A stretch of DNA of 64,000 nt, taken from NCBI GenBank assembly GCA_913058335.1, contig CAJXPX010000004.1:124001-188000 (forward strand), given 5' to 3'. The stretch is from an uncultured Hyphomonadaceae bacterium (GTDB lineage: Bacteria; Pseudomonadota; Alphaproteobacteria; Caulobacterales; Maricaulaceae). The notes under the pieces are model-generated. The model had not been told where the DNA came from, ran no database searches, and saw nothing but the letters and a program-made list of their open reading frames with translations. A program made the position numbers and the translations under genes. Of this stretch, positions 53,001 through 61,068 are shown piece after piece (positions within the stretch are counted from its first letter, which is position 1; each line of letters begins with the position of its first letter).

Positions 53001-53255
53001 CTTAAACCGATGGTCGTGGCGCTTGCCTTCGGCGTTTTGTTCGACTTTTTCCTGACTCTGATGTTGGTGCCTGCCATGTATGGTATCGGTGTCGACATCA
53101 CGCGCACATTCCGCGGTTTATGGAGAGGTGAAAAACAAGCTGGTTTCGGTTCGACTTACGACCCCGAAATGATCTTGGCTTTGGAAGATATGGATATCGT
53201 TACGGAGGTGCCTTCTCAGCCATCTTCGGGAGGGATTCCCGCTCAAGCAGAATAA
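50046..53255 (+). CDS. RND-family efflux permease (AcrB/HAE-type)
   Basis: A 1069-aa inner-membrane proton-driven pump with the two-fold layout of the family: a span at the N-terminus (PIAANLMMIVMFVAGAYGYF in part), a large periplasmic porter loop, six spans (about 340-550) containing the proton-relay pair in GIVVDDAIVVGES (about residues 395-407), a second porter loop and six final spans (about 865-1030) with FGLFAAGGVAVNDNLVLIDYVNRLR in part. Together with the two genes upstream it should export toxic lipophilic compounds or metals; the substrate is not readable. No regulator gene of TetR or MarR type is adjacent. Confidence 0.95.
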   Translation: MRPLVAWFARNPIAANLMMIVMFVAGAYGYFSLEREFIPQTTVNGMTVSVSWPGASPRDVEQQLVTRLEEAIDGLDGIDYMESTAREGSGSINVRTKLNIDYEKMLDQVKGRVDAVQNLPPDAFRPQIVRWDARADIMYLVLYGDVDRLTLQREATELRQQLTKLPGLQLTTQVSKIPEQVTIEVSEDALLRYNLTFSQVAQAISGSSVNLSAGTVETTGGNLQLRARSLANTQSEFDNIIVRQTAQGGTVRVRDIANVIDGFENQKFDARFKGQNTAIYQVSSPDTMNITESGEAIRQFEKDVLNKLPPNLHFEIHFDGSTMFDSRMNLIGANAISGMILVLIVLMLFLRPAVALWVTVGIAASFAGAIAIAPSLGITLNMISLFAFLLVIGIVVDDAIVVGESVHFHVENGIPAERGAIAGANMVIKPVFFAVITTIMMFVPFMLFTGPIRAITGQISLVVIAVLTFSLIESFFILPAHLRHMKHVEPSQNRLLRFQTKIADSLNTFAVKIFRPIIAQLIHWRYVTVSAFIGLFCMAMALLFTGVAPVAFLPEVEADMIQFSARFPEGTTFKRLNQVRNQLDSGIAEVNEKAKSDFEIDWDLITKPATIAEGNRVEGYLGINPDRPGISTKMIADKLEEYVGPIPDAYRVNYGTTEGGGDGGGGLYYGVASADPEALEIAIKEIKEQIESYAQVPRAWDGLESSAREIQFTLKPGAETLGITLQDVTRQVREAFFGREVQRLPRNGEDVRVMVRYPEDARESIDSLQSLRIRAANGVEVPLFSVADVTFADGIGRIQRRDRKQVTYTGGRVRGEQTEVAEIKKDMNENFFPQWELRNNRVTRINVGDDEVQSNLVSELKTSGLVILFLMYVLLAIAFRSYAQPLLIMVALPFALVGMIFGNIITGVPFGMFSLFGLFAAGGVAVNDNLVLIDYVNRLREKGVGAYQAMLDACVARFRPILLTSVTTFVGITPILFETSSQAEFLKPMVVALAFGVLFDFFLTLMLVPAMYGIGVDITRTFRGLWRGEKQAGFGSTYDPEMILALEDMDIVTEVPSQPSSGGIPAQAE

Positions 53256-53386
53256 CTTATCCAAGTTTTGAGAGCGTCAGAGTAGTTGAAAAAGGATATC
53301 GAGCCCCCAAATATAAACCCACGCATAAAAGTTTGGCCCGCCTAATAGGCCATTTATAAAAATGAAAACAACTGAGGACAAATAAA

Positions 53387-55468
53387 ATGAAATCTTTGAA
53401 ATTAATTATTCCGAGCCTGATGGTCATTGGTCTGGTGGCCTGCGGCGGCAACTCAGACGAGCCAGAAGTAACAGATACTCAGGCAGAAGTCACCGAAACC
53501 GTGCCAGCTTCTCCTAAGTTAGGCGAGTTTGGTGTTGCGATGGAATATGTTGATGAAACTGTCGATCCCGGAGATAATTTCTTTCAATATGTGAACGGCA
53601 AGTGGCTGGAACAAACACAAATCCCAGCAGACAAATCTTCTTATGGCAGTTTCAACATCCTGCGTGATGAGTCTCAAGCTCACGTCCGTGAAATTATCGA
53701 AGAAGCGGCGGCGACAGATGCAGCGCCCGGATCTGATGAACAAAAAATTGGTGATTTCTACGCCGCCTTTATGGATACCGAAGCTATCGAAGCCGCTGGA
53801 CTAGAGCCAATACAAGCCGATATTGATCGAATTCAAAGCGCTGAAAGCAAAGATGACGTCGCCGCCCTTATGGGTGATCCGGCTTTGGGTATTCGTGCCC
53901 CGATGGTGCCATATGTTGGCGTCGATCTGAAAAATCCGGAAGCATACATTGTTTATATGACCCAGTCTGGCCTGGGCTTGCCGAACCGTGATTATTATTT
54001 TGATGAGGGCGAAAAATCCGATGCGATCCGCGCCGGTTATATTGATTATTTGACGACACTTATGACCGAACTCAGCATGGAAAATCCAGAAGAGCGAGCT
54101 CAAAATATCTTTGAATTTGAAAAGACATTGGCCGAACCGCAATGGAAGCCTGAAAAGCGTCGTGACCGCAGCCTGACTTATAATAAAATGACTCTGGATG
54201 AGCTCAAATCTTATGCTGAAGGTTTTCCTTTCGATCCGATGCTGGACGCCGCAAGTCTGTCGGGACAAACAGAGTTTGTTATTCGAGAAAAAGATGCGTT
54301 TAAAGGCATGGCCAAGGCGTTTGCCGAGGCGGACCTAGACGTGTTGAAAGATTATATGGCCGCGGGTTATGTCAGCGGAAAGTCTGCATATCTTCCCAAA
54401 CGAATTGATGACGCGAATTTTGCTTTTTACGGCACAACATTACGTGGAACACCGGAACAGCAAGTTCGCTGGAAACGTGCCGTCGATCAAATCGATGGGC
54501 GTATGGGTGAAATCGTTGGTAAAGTATATGTTGAGAAACATTTCCCGGAAGAATCCAAAGAAAAAATGGATGCTTTGATCGAGAACCTACGGGGAGCCTT
54601 TAAAGAAGGCATCACCAATCTAGAGTGGATGGGCGAGGAAACAAAAGTTGAAGCCCAAGACAAGCTTGCCAAATTTAATCCTAAAATTGGGTATCCAGAC
54701 AAATGGACGGATTACAGCACATTGGAAGTCGATCGCAATGATCTGATCGGCACAGCTAAATCCGCCAGTGCTTGGGAGTGGAAAAAAGACATTGATAAGC
54801 TCGGCGGGCCAATCGATAGAGACGAGTGGGGCATGAACCCTCAAACGGTTAATGCCTATTACAACGCATCTTTAAACGAGATTGTATTCCCGGCTGCTAT
54901 TTTACAAGCGCCTTTCTTTGACCCGAATGCGGATGCCGCTGTCAATTACGGCGGTATCGGAGCCGTTATTGGTCATGAGATGGGTCACGGTTTTGATGAC
55001 CAAGGGCGTAAAACTGACGGAACTGGCCTTCAACGCGACTGGTGGACCGAAGAAGACGGCGAAGCCTTCTCCGAGAGATCAGATGCTCTTGTGGCTCAAT
55101 ATGCTGCGTTTGAACCTCTCCCCGGCGAAAACATCAATGGGAGCCTCACTCTGGGTGAAAACATTGGCGATCTGACGGGCGTTCAAATGGCTTATAACGC
55201 TTATAAACGGTCTCTGAATGGTGAAGAAGCGCCGGTTATTAATGGCCTTACAGGCGATCAAAGGTTCTTCCTCGCTTGGGCGCAGGTCTGGCAGATCAAA
55301 TTCCGTGATGAAGCCCTCAGCAACCGTTTGAAAACAGACCCGCATAGCCCGGGTGAATACCGTGCTAACGGTATTGTACGTAATTTCGACGCTTGGTATG
55401 ACGCTTTTAATGTTACGCCGGAAAACGATCTTTATCTTCCGCCGGAAGAGCGGGTCAAAATCTGGTAG
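53387..55468 (+). CDS. M13 family metallopeptidase (neprilysin/PepO-like) lipoprotein
   Basis: A 693-aa exported zinc endopeptidase: signal peptide with lipobox (LVACGG, Cys about residue 19), an acidic linker, the M13 N-terminal domain (about 50-435) and catalytic domain (about 490-693). The zinc site is HEMGH in VIGHEMGHGFDDQGR (about residue 528) with the third ligand Glu in GENIGDLTGV. NAYYNASLNEIVFPAAILQ (in part) is the substrate-strand motif and HSPGEYRANG is also present. It cleaves short peptides in the periplasm. Separate from the efflux operon by 131 bases; a terminator follows. Confidence 0.95.
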   Translation: MKSLKLIIPSLMVIGLVACGGNSDEPEVTDTQAEVTETVPASPKLGEFGVAMEYVDETVDPGDNFFQYVNGKWLEQTQIPADKSSYGSFNILRDESQAHVREIIEEAAATDAAPGSDEQKIGDFYAAFMDTEAIEAAGLEPIQADIDRIQSAESKDDVAALMGDPALGIRAPMVPYVGVDLKNPEAYIVYMTQSGLGLPNRDYYFDEGEKSDAIRAGYIDYLTTLMTELSMENPEERAQNIFEFEKTLAEPQWKPEKRRDRSLTYNKMTLDELKSYAEGFPFDPMLDAASLSGQTEFVIREKDAFKGMAKAFAEADLDVLKDYMAAGYVSGKSAYLPKRIDDANFAFYGTTLRGTPEQQVRWKRAVDQIDGRMGEIVGKVYVEKHFPEESKEKMDALIENLRGAFKEGITNLEWMGEETKVEAQDKLAKFNPKIGYPDKWTDYSTLEVDRNDLIGTAKSASAWEWKKDIDKLGGPIDRDEWGMNPQTVNAYYNASLNEIVFPAAILQAPFFDPNADAAVNYGGIGAVIGHEMGHGFDDQGRKTDGTGLQRDWWTEEDGEAFSERSDALVAQYAAFEPLPGENINGSLTLGENIGDLTGVQMAYNAYKRSLNGEEAPVINGLTGDQRFFLAWAQVWQIKFRDEALSNRLKTDPHSPGEYRANGIVRNFDAWYDAFNVTPENDLYLPPEERVKIW

Positions 55469-55490
55469 TCTCTTCGGATATAGTTTCATA

Positions 55491-55515
55491 AACCCGCCAT
55501 CTGGCGGGTTTTTTT
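55491..55515 (+). terminator. Intrinsic terminator after the M13 peptidase gene
   Basis: An 8-base stem aacccgcc / ggcgggtt with loop atct, then a T-run. Confidence 0.9.
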
Positions 55516-55573
55516 ATGTCTATATCTTGAGCAATGCGATGGTCTCTGCCAAGTCGGTTAAATGGAGAATGAT

Positions 55574-56455
55574 ATGAGCAAAGATTGGGTGTTAGGGATT
55601 TTGGGAGGGTCAGGCCTGTATGATATTGACGGGTTGGAAAACCGTCAATGGATTGAAATTGAAACGCCTTGGGGCCCGCCATCCGATCAGATACTATTTG
55701 CCGAGCTGGACGGAATTCAGCTCCGCTTCTTGCCGCGCCACGGCCGGGCCCATGCTCTGTCGCCATCGGATGTGAACTACCGCGCAAATATCGATGCGTT
55801 AAAACGCGCAGGATGTACCGATCTACTCTCACTTTCTGCCGTTGGGTCTTTGCAAGAGCAATACCCACCTGGAGATTTTGTCGTGGTCGATCAATTTATC
55901 GACCGCACGTTTAAACGCGAAACGTCTTTCTTTGGAGAAGGATGTGTGGCTCATGCTAGCCTGGCTGACCCGGTTTGCGCGCGGCTCGCGGATATGGCGG
56001 CCAAGGCGGCCACAACGGCGGGCGTTACCGTTCACCGAGGCGGAACATATCTAGCGATTGAAGGCCCTCAATTCTCTACTCGCGCAGAGAGCCAACTTTA
56101 CCGCCAATGGGGCTGCGATATTATCGGTATGACCAATATGCCCGAGGCTAAACTCGCCCGCGAAGCAGAGCTCCCCTATGCTACAATAGGCATGGTTACA
56201 GATTATGACTGTTGGCAAGAGGCGCATGGAAATGTTGATGTGGCGGCGGTCATCGAGGTTTTGTTGAAAAATGCGGATAAGGCGAGAGAAACTGTACGAA
56301 TTCTGGTTAATGCCCTCTCAGGAACGCAAAGGGAAAATGGCTCAGAGGGAATAGAGACCAATTTGGATGTGGCTTTGATAACCGCACCGGAAAACCGAGA
56401 TCCGAAACTTTTAGCCAAGTTAGATGCCGTCGCGGGACGGGCTCTGAACAAGTAA
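55574..56455 (+). CDS. mtnP: S-methyl-5'-thioadenosine phosphorylase
   Basis: A 293-aa enzyme that splits methylthioadenosine to adenine and methylthioribose-1-phosphate in methionine salvage. Start ATG 55574 is preferred to 55562 because GGAGA lies 5-6 bases before it. PNP/MTAP-fold marks: GILGGSGLYDIDGL, LPRHGRAHALSPSDVNYRANI (in part), SAVGSLQEQYPPGDFVVVDQFIDRT in part, EGPQFSTRAES, and GMTNMPEAKLAREAELPYA, with the Asp of VTDYDCW near the active site. No other methionine-salvage gene is adjacent. Convergent with the leftward iron-uptake unit. Confidence 0.93.
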   Translation: MSKDWVLGILGGSGLYDIDGLENRQWIEIETPWGPPSDQILFAELDGIQLRFLPRHGRAHALSPSDVNYRANIDALKRAGCTDLLSLSAVGSLQEQYPPGDFVVVDQFIDRTFKRETSFFGEGCVAHASLADPVCARLADMAAKAATTAGVTVHRGGTYLAIEGPQFSTRAESQLYRQWGCDIIGMTNMPEAKLAREAELPYATIGMVTDYDCWQEAHGNVDVAAVIEVLLKNADKARETVRILVNALSGTQRENGSEGIETNLDVALITAPENRDPKLLAKLDAVAGRALNK

Positions 56456-56465
56456 GGCTTGAATC

Positions 56466-56675
56466 TTACTGAGGTCGCTTTTTGAAAAGACGGCCCCAAA
56501 TGATGGCAAGCAGGCTTGTGCTAATCGCTAGGGTAGAAATCATATCCACCCATCCTGTTTCCACTAATGCCAATATTAGGCCAAATAATCCCAATGCAAA
56601 AAGGGCAACAGGAATTAAAAATATCTGCCGGAGTGTTTTGCGAGGTTTCTTTTTTAGGGGTAGATGAGAGTTCAT
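56466..56675 (-). CDS. Small two-span membrane protein
   Basis: A 69-aa protein with a basic N-terminus (MNSHLPLKKKPRKTLRQ), two hydrophobic spans (about 18-38 and 42-60) and a basic end. It starts inside the end of the PepSY gene (4-base overlap), so it belongs to the TonB receptor-PepSY unit. Small membrane genes of this kind commonly follow PepSY-TM genes in siderophore loci; its function is unknown. Confidence 0.7.
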   Translation of the reverse strand: MNSHLPLKKKPRKTLRQIFLIPVALFALGLFGLILALVETGWVDMISTLAISTSLLAIIWGRLFKKRPQ

Positions 56676-57775
56676 GGAAAAACCGCTTTACGTCCGCGAC
56701 GGCTGACCCAGAGATAGACGCCCGAAATTAAGACAATAATCGTAATCAGATCTAAAATAGCCCAGAGGATTTTTAAAAATAGCCCGCCATAATCTCCAAA
56801 ATGAAGAGGGCGGGAGAGAGAAAGCGCTTTGGAATACCACGGCATTTCTCTTAGGCCGACAAACTCGCCGCTAATGGCGTCCACCAGAACGGGCGTAATC
56901 AAATGCTCTGTCAGAGGCGTGTTTCCGTGGAGAAAAATAGCGTAATGGGATTGTGTTGAATAGGAACTTCCGGGAAACGCAACGAATTGTAAGACTTTAT
57001 CCGGACTCGTCGCAACGGCTTTCTCCACAGCCGCGTCGAGAGAAGCTTGCGGCGTCACAACCTCTCCGGTCTGATGGGCGGCGATGAGGTCTTTTAGGTC
57101 ATTTGCTTTCCATGTTTCGACTATGGGGTCCTCAAGCGTATTGATAATACCGGTTATGCCGACGACCAAAACCCAGGCCACTGTCACCACCCCTAACAAA
57201 TTATGGTAATCAAGCCATTTTAGCCGTGTCGATTGTTTCGTCCTAACGGTGCCAAAATCCAGTTTCCGCATAAAAGGCGCGTAAAGGACGACGCCAGACA
57301 CAACCGCCACAACAAATAAAAAGCCCATAAAGCCTAAGAATAACATGCCTGGCAGCCCAAGAAACAAATCAGTATGAAGCTGTAAAATAAAGTCCATGAT
57401 TTTCCCGCCCTTATCGGCAGGTGGCACTAGGTCGCCGCTGGTTAAATCGAATGAATTGAAGAGGAATTGAGATCCTGAAACGTTTGGATCTGCCTTTGTC
57501 GTCACATTTATGACTGGGCGATCTGTATCAAAGCTCATAAAGAGCGGTATCGCCCCATCGGCTTTCATCAATGCCACATCCAATAGTTCATCCAGACTTA
57601 AAGGCTCTCCATCGGGGTTGGCAGCCTGCCAATCAGTTGGATTGAGGGCGTTATCTATTTCAGAGTGAAATATTAGAGGTAGTCCTGTCAGGCACAACAT
57701 GAGCAGAAATAATGTGCAGACTAGGCTGCTCCACTTGTGAATCCCGCTCCATGTCCTGACAGTGGACGTTTTTAT
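56672..57775 (-). CDS. PepSY-associated TM protein (iron/siderophore-linked) with apparent AUA start
   Basis: A 367-aa inner-membrane protein if translation begins at ATA 57775-57773. The codons from there read K-T-S-T-V-R-T-W-S-G-I-H-K-W, the usual opening of this family, with AGGA 5 bases upstream. The first ATG in frame is 57700, inside the first span, which would remove the conserved N-terminus; no ATG, GTG or TTG exists between the upstream in-frame stop (57803) and 57700. The protein has about four spans and two PepSY-type periplasmic regions. PepSY-TM proteins act as siderophore or ferric reductases or processing proteins. It lies 31 bases after the TonB receptor gene. Confidence 0.8.
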   Translation of the reverse strand: MKTSTVRTWSGIHKWSSLVCTLFLLMLCLTGLPLIFHSEIDNALNPTDWQAANPDGEPLSLDELLDVALMKADGAIPLFMSFDTDRPVINVTTKADPNVSGSQFLFNSFDLTSGDLVPPADKGGKIMDFILQLHTDLFLGLPGMLFLGFMGFLFVVAVVSGVVLYAPFMRKLDFGTVRTKQSTRLKWLDYHNLLGVVTVAWVLVVGITGIINTLEDPIVETWKANDLKDLIAAHQTGEVVTPQASLDAAVEKAVATSPDKVLQFVAFPGSSYSTQSHYAIFLHGNTPLTEHLITPVLVDAISGEFVGLREMPWYSKALSLSRPLHFGDYGGLFLKILWAILDLITIIVLISGVYLWVSRRGRKAVFP

Positions 57776-57776
57776 A

Positions 57777-57784
57777 CCTTTCCT
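57777..57784 (-). promoter_or_regulatory. Ribosome-binding site in front of the ATA codon
   Basis: Minus-strand AGGAAAGG ends one base before ATA 57775 (core AGGA with 5-base spacing). It is the only good site near the conserved N-terminus of the PepSY protein. Confidence 0.6.
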
Positions 57785-57806
57785 GTTTTTGATATTCAGG
57801 CCTCAC

Positions 57807-59975
57807 TTAAAAATCGACAGAAGCCGATAGGGATAGCGTTCTCGGATTACCTAGAATTAGATAATTGGCTCCGGGGAAACCGCCGACCGACGCCCAATAG
57901 TCATTGTCAGTCACATTCTCAAGTCGCGCTCGCAAGGTTACGGGGTTTTCTCCCGTATCAAGCGTATATCGCACGCCTAAATCCAAGCGTGTCCAAGCCT
58001 CTACTGATGTTGAATTTGCGGCATCCGTGAATTGCTTTCCGGTTCGGACCAGCCGCCCGTCTACAGTCAGACCGGGGAGGGCGGCAAGGTCATATTCCAG
58101 ATTGATATTGCCCTGAAATTCAGGTGTTCCTATTGACGTATTGCCTTCATTTACACCGTCCTGTGTTTTCTCAAGTTGATTGTCTAAGAGTGTGGCGCCG
58201 CCTAAAATGCGGAAGCCTTTTATCGGTTCGCCAAAGACCGAAAGTTCAATGCCTTTATTTCTCTGCTCACCGTCAGCGGAAAAAACTTGGTTTTCAACAA
58301 TTCCGTTTGGGCGGTTTACAGAAAACACGCTAAAGGAACCGCCGAAATTTCCGCCATCATATTTCAAACCGGCTTCTAATTGTTCGCCTGTAAAGGGATC
58401 TAAAATTTCACCGCCATTTGTGACTGGGACGCCCCCGCTAACATTAGGAGCTGTCGCCCCCGGCTGCAGGTTTTCTGCATAATTTCCGTAGACCGAGATT
58501 TTTGGCGAAGCCTTCCAAACCAATCCGACAGAGGGGGTGACTTTGCCTGCGTCATACCCAGACGTCAAAGTGCCCGTCGTCGCGTCAAAAGCCTCCGTTT
58601 TGATGTTCTGATAACGAAGCCCTACTGTTGCAAGCAATCGGCCCTGCGCAAATGCGAGCGTATTCGCAATCGCAAAACTGGCATTTTCAGAAGTTTCCGT
58701 GACCAATGGGTTGTCGAGGTCTCCGCCGATAAATGCGTCTGGTTGAGGCGGAATAACCGCAAGGGGTGTCTCTAAAGTCCCAGCAGAAAATCCTCCGAAA
58801 TCTGAGAAGGCAAAGGCATTCTTAGATTTCAGGTCGACAAAAGTCGCAGAGGTGACAAGGCTGTGATCAATCGATCCTGTTTCAAAGTTGGCTTTCAGGC
58901 CTGCATCAATTGACCGCACAGAATCTTCGCGAGTATTGACAAAACGATAGGCTGAGGCGCTGCCGTCTGCGGCAACTCTTGGGTTGGCCAAATCATTTAC
59001 TTCTTCCCCTTCGCGGAAACCACCTCCGACCCAAGCTGTAATTGTCTCCGTTAGATCGTACTCACCGCGCGCGGCCGCGAATACTTGCTGTTCATCCGAA
59101 AAAGTAAAGGGCTGGGCGTAATTCTTGCTCGGATTTGGAGCCTCAGGGATAGCCCCGAGGGGCGTGATTTGGGGCCTTGGCGCATCAATGTGATTGTCCT
59201 GATACCCAATATCGGCTGAAAAACGAAAATCGGTGCCCGCGTAGTCTGTCCCAAGAGACAGAACGGATAGGCTGGTGTCCTGCCCCTCAATAGCGCCTTC
59301 ACCATCGCGGAGAACACCGTTCGCTCGGACGCCCCACTCTTCGGATTTACCGAAGCGCTGGCCTAAATCGATGGCTCCGGAGTATTGGTTATCACCTTCA
59401 AACCCAAGCGTGACCCGGCGGATACCTTCTGCCGGAGCGCGTTTAGATACCAGATTAATTGTGCCGCCTGCGCCGCTTCCACCTGGCGCGGCGCCATTGA
59501 TAAAAGCGTTGGCTCCGCGAAAAACTTCTACACGTTCCAGTAATTCCGCTGCCACAAATTGGCGGGGTAATATGCCATACACACCGTTCAGCGTAATATC
59601 ATCGGAATATACCGGGAAACCACGGAGAATGTAAACTTCCTGAAAATTGCCAAAGCCCTTGGCCACTCGCACGACCGGGTCATTTTGCAGGACGTCGCCA
59701 ACGCTTTCAGATTGTTGGGCAATAACCAAATCAGAAGTATAAGCTGTTCCTGAAAATGGGGCGTCGAGAAAATCCAGATTACCTAATAATCCGGCTCGCC
59801 CGCCGCGTGCTACTTGGTCCCCGGCATATTCATTTGTAAGCTCAACTTGTGATGCTTGTCCCGTAACAATGATTTCGTCCACCTCTTCCCCAGATGAAGT
59901 TTGTGCATAAGCGCTCTGGCACAAAGCGCATAGAGCGACGCCCGTGAAAAGCGTGTGCGAAAATTTCGGTGTCAT
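57807..59975 (-). CDS. TonB-dependent siderophore receptor
   Basis: A 722-aa outer-membrane receptor: signal peptide (about 1-25, cut after AYAQ), TonB box (DEIIVTGQ, about 34-41), plug domain (about 80-205, RGFPVYSDDITLNGVYG, RVEVFRGANAFINGAAPGGSGAGGTINLV in part) and a 22-strand barrel ending in the usual Phe (LSASVDF). It resembles FhuE/FpvA-type ferric siderophore receptors; the ligand cannot be named. It forms a unit with the PepSY and small membrane genes. A Fur-like box lies 30 bases upstream of the start, so iron repression is likely. Confidence 0.93.
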   Translation of the reverse strand: MTPKFSHTLFTGVALCALCQSAYAQTSSGEEVDEIIVTGQASQVELTNEYAGDQVARGGRAGLLGNLDFLDAPFSGTAYTSDLVIAQQSESVGDVLQNDPVVRVAKGFGNFQEVYILRGFPVYSDDITLNGVYGILPRQFVAAELLERVEVFRGANAFINGAAPGGSGAGGTINLVSKRAPAEGIRRVTLGFEGDNQYSGAIDLGQRFGKSEEWGVRANGVLRDGEGAIEGQDTSLSVLSLGTDYAGTDFRFSADIGYQDNHIDAPRPQITPLGAIPEAPNPSKNYAQPFTFSDEQQVFAAARGEYDLTETITAWVGGGFREGEEVNDLANPRVAADGSASAYRFVNTREDSVRSIDAGLKANFETGSIDHSLVTSATFVDLKSKNAFAFSDFGGFSAGTLETPLAVIPPQPDAFIGGDLDNPLVTETSENASFAIANTLAFAQGRLLATVGLRYQNIKTEAFDATTGTLTSGYDAGKVTPSVGLVWKASPKISVYGNYAENLQPGATAPNVSGGVPVTNGGEILDPFTGEQLEAGLKYDGGNFGGSFSVFSVNRPNGIVENQVFSADGEQRNKGIELSVFGEPIKGFRILGGATLLDNQLEKTQDGVNEGNTSIGTPEFQGNINLEYDLAALPGLTVDGRLVRTGKQFTDAANSTSVEAWTRLDLGVRYTLDTGENPVTLRARLENVTDNDYWASVGGFPGANYLILGNPRTLSLSASVDF

Positions 59976-60004
59976 GATATATCCTGTTTGAATTTCAAAC
60001 GACC

Positions 60005-60023
60005 GTTAATGCAAGTCATTCTT
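60005..60023 (-). promoter_or_regulatory. Fur-like box upstream of the TonB receptor gene
   Basis: gttaatgcaagtcattctt matches the 19-bp Fur consensus GATAATGATAATCATTATC at 13 positions and lies 30 bases before the receptor start. Known for such sites: iron-dependent repression. Alphaproteobacteria can also use Irr or RirA, so the protein that binds is inferred. Confidence 0.6.
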
Positions 60024-60224
60024 ATCAACAAGAGAAAGTAACAGCTATTACGTTGGGGGCGGGCTATTTTAATGGTGTAAAGGTGAATATTAGCAGAAGA
60101 ATCTAAAATAATCAGAGGGCCTCGGATAAAAGACGACCCAGTGATAAATATTATAAATTGGGATCTTTGTGATACTTTCAACAAATATAGAGGTGATCAT
60201 GGTAAGGACGCTTCCAATAAATAT

Positions 60225-60243
60225 GACATTTAACGTAAATGTC
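60225..60243. repeat. 19-bp perfect palindrome GACATTTA-ACG-TAAATGTC
   Basis: Two 8-base arms around a 3-base centre, in the 294-base gap between the TonB receptor and SH3 protein genes. There is no T-run, so it is not a typical terminator; it looks like an operator for a dimeric regulator. It is 27 bases after the SH3 gene stop. Confidence 0.75.
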
Positions 60244-60269
60244 TCATCTATGGTTAGGGAATGACCTAA

Positions 60270-60890
60270 TTATAAGTTTTGAGCGCCCCAAAGCTGCCGG
60301 TCAGAAATCCAGCCCTTAAGACCATTTCTGGATTTCACGAAGCACCAGCCATTTTCATTGCAGTTTTCAAGTTTAAACAACGCCCCTGTTTCGCTTCGCG
60401 CAATAGGGCGGGCATCTGCTTCGGGTTTGGCTAAAACCAAGGCGTCTTCCGTGGTCATTACAAACCTCTCTCCGGAAAGAGCCGGTTTTCTTACCCAGGC
60501 TTCATCTCCGTTTATGTCCCTAACTTTTCGCCACATTTCTGTCTCTGCGACAATGACGAGCGGCAAATCCCGCCGGCGATACTGCCAAGCAATAGAGTGA
60601 TTCCGACTTGGCCCTGTACGGCCATTTACCTTGCCAAATTTCAGGCTGACATAGCGGGGAACTTCGAACCCTGACGGTGTCTGACTGGCTGCTTTACGGA
60701 AAAATCCGTTAGAAGGGGTTTCGGGAACGGGATTAACAACGATGCGCCGCGCTGACGTTTCTGCCGGCGATACTAACTTTTTTTGCGCGTCTGCTGAGGA
60801 CGGGTTTAGTTGTGCCTCCGCCGAACTTGCGATAAGAAAAACTGAAAACAGTCCCGCCAGATAGGGGCGGCTAAAATGAAATTTGCCCAT
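60270..60890 (-). CDS. Exported protein with two SH3-like domains
   Basis: A 206-aa protein: signal peptide (about 1-26, cut after AEA), a Pro/Ser linker to about residue 75, then two bacterial SH3-like domains (about 80-135, RYVSLKFGKVNGRTGPSRNHS in part, IVAETEMWRKVRDINGDEAWV in part; about 140-205, with the Cys pair ENCNENGWCFVKS). Such domains bind wall peptides or metals. Length and layout match a conserved alphaproteobacterial family often found next to a 2-hydroxyacid dehydrogenase gene, as here (divergent). Confidence 0.85.
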   Translation of the reverse strand: MGKFHFSRPYLAGLFSVFLIASSAEAQLNPSSADAQKKLVSPAETSARRIVVNPVPETPSNGFFRKAASQTPSGFEVPRYVSLKFGKVNGRTGPSRNHSIAWQYRRRDLPLVIVAETEMWRKVRDINGDEAWVRKPALSGERFVMTTEDALVLAKPEADARPIARSETGALFKLENCNENGWCFVKSRNGLKGWISDRQLWGAQNL

Positions 60891-60913
60891 AACGCGACCT
60901 GACCTGATTTGGG

Positions 60914-60928
60914 TTAATCAGGCGTTAA
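60914..60928 (+). promoter_or_regulatory. Exact CtrA consensus match between the SH3 and dehydrogenase genes
   Basis: TTAA-TCAGGCG-TTAA agrees at all 8 defined bases. It lies 24 bases from the SH3 gene start and 141 bases from the dehydrogenase start, so the SH3 gene is the likelier target. Chance expectation for the window is about one exact match. Confidence 0.45.
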
Positions 60929-61068
60929 AACCATGGGGTTTGAATGCACTTTACAAGGTCTTGTAAGTCTTGGAGGGGCTGAAAACACCAAATTTTTGCG
61001 GATTATACACCGCTTCAGACTTGAGTTTTGCGTTGTAAAAGCGCTCAATTGGCTCATAAGGACACTCT

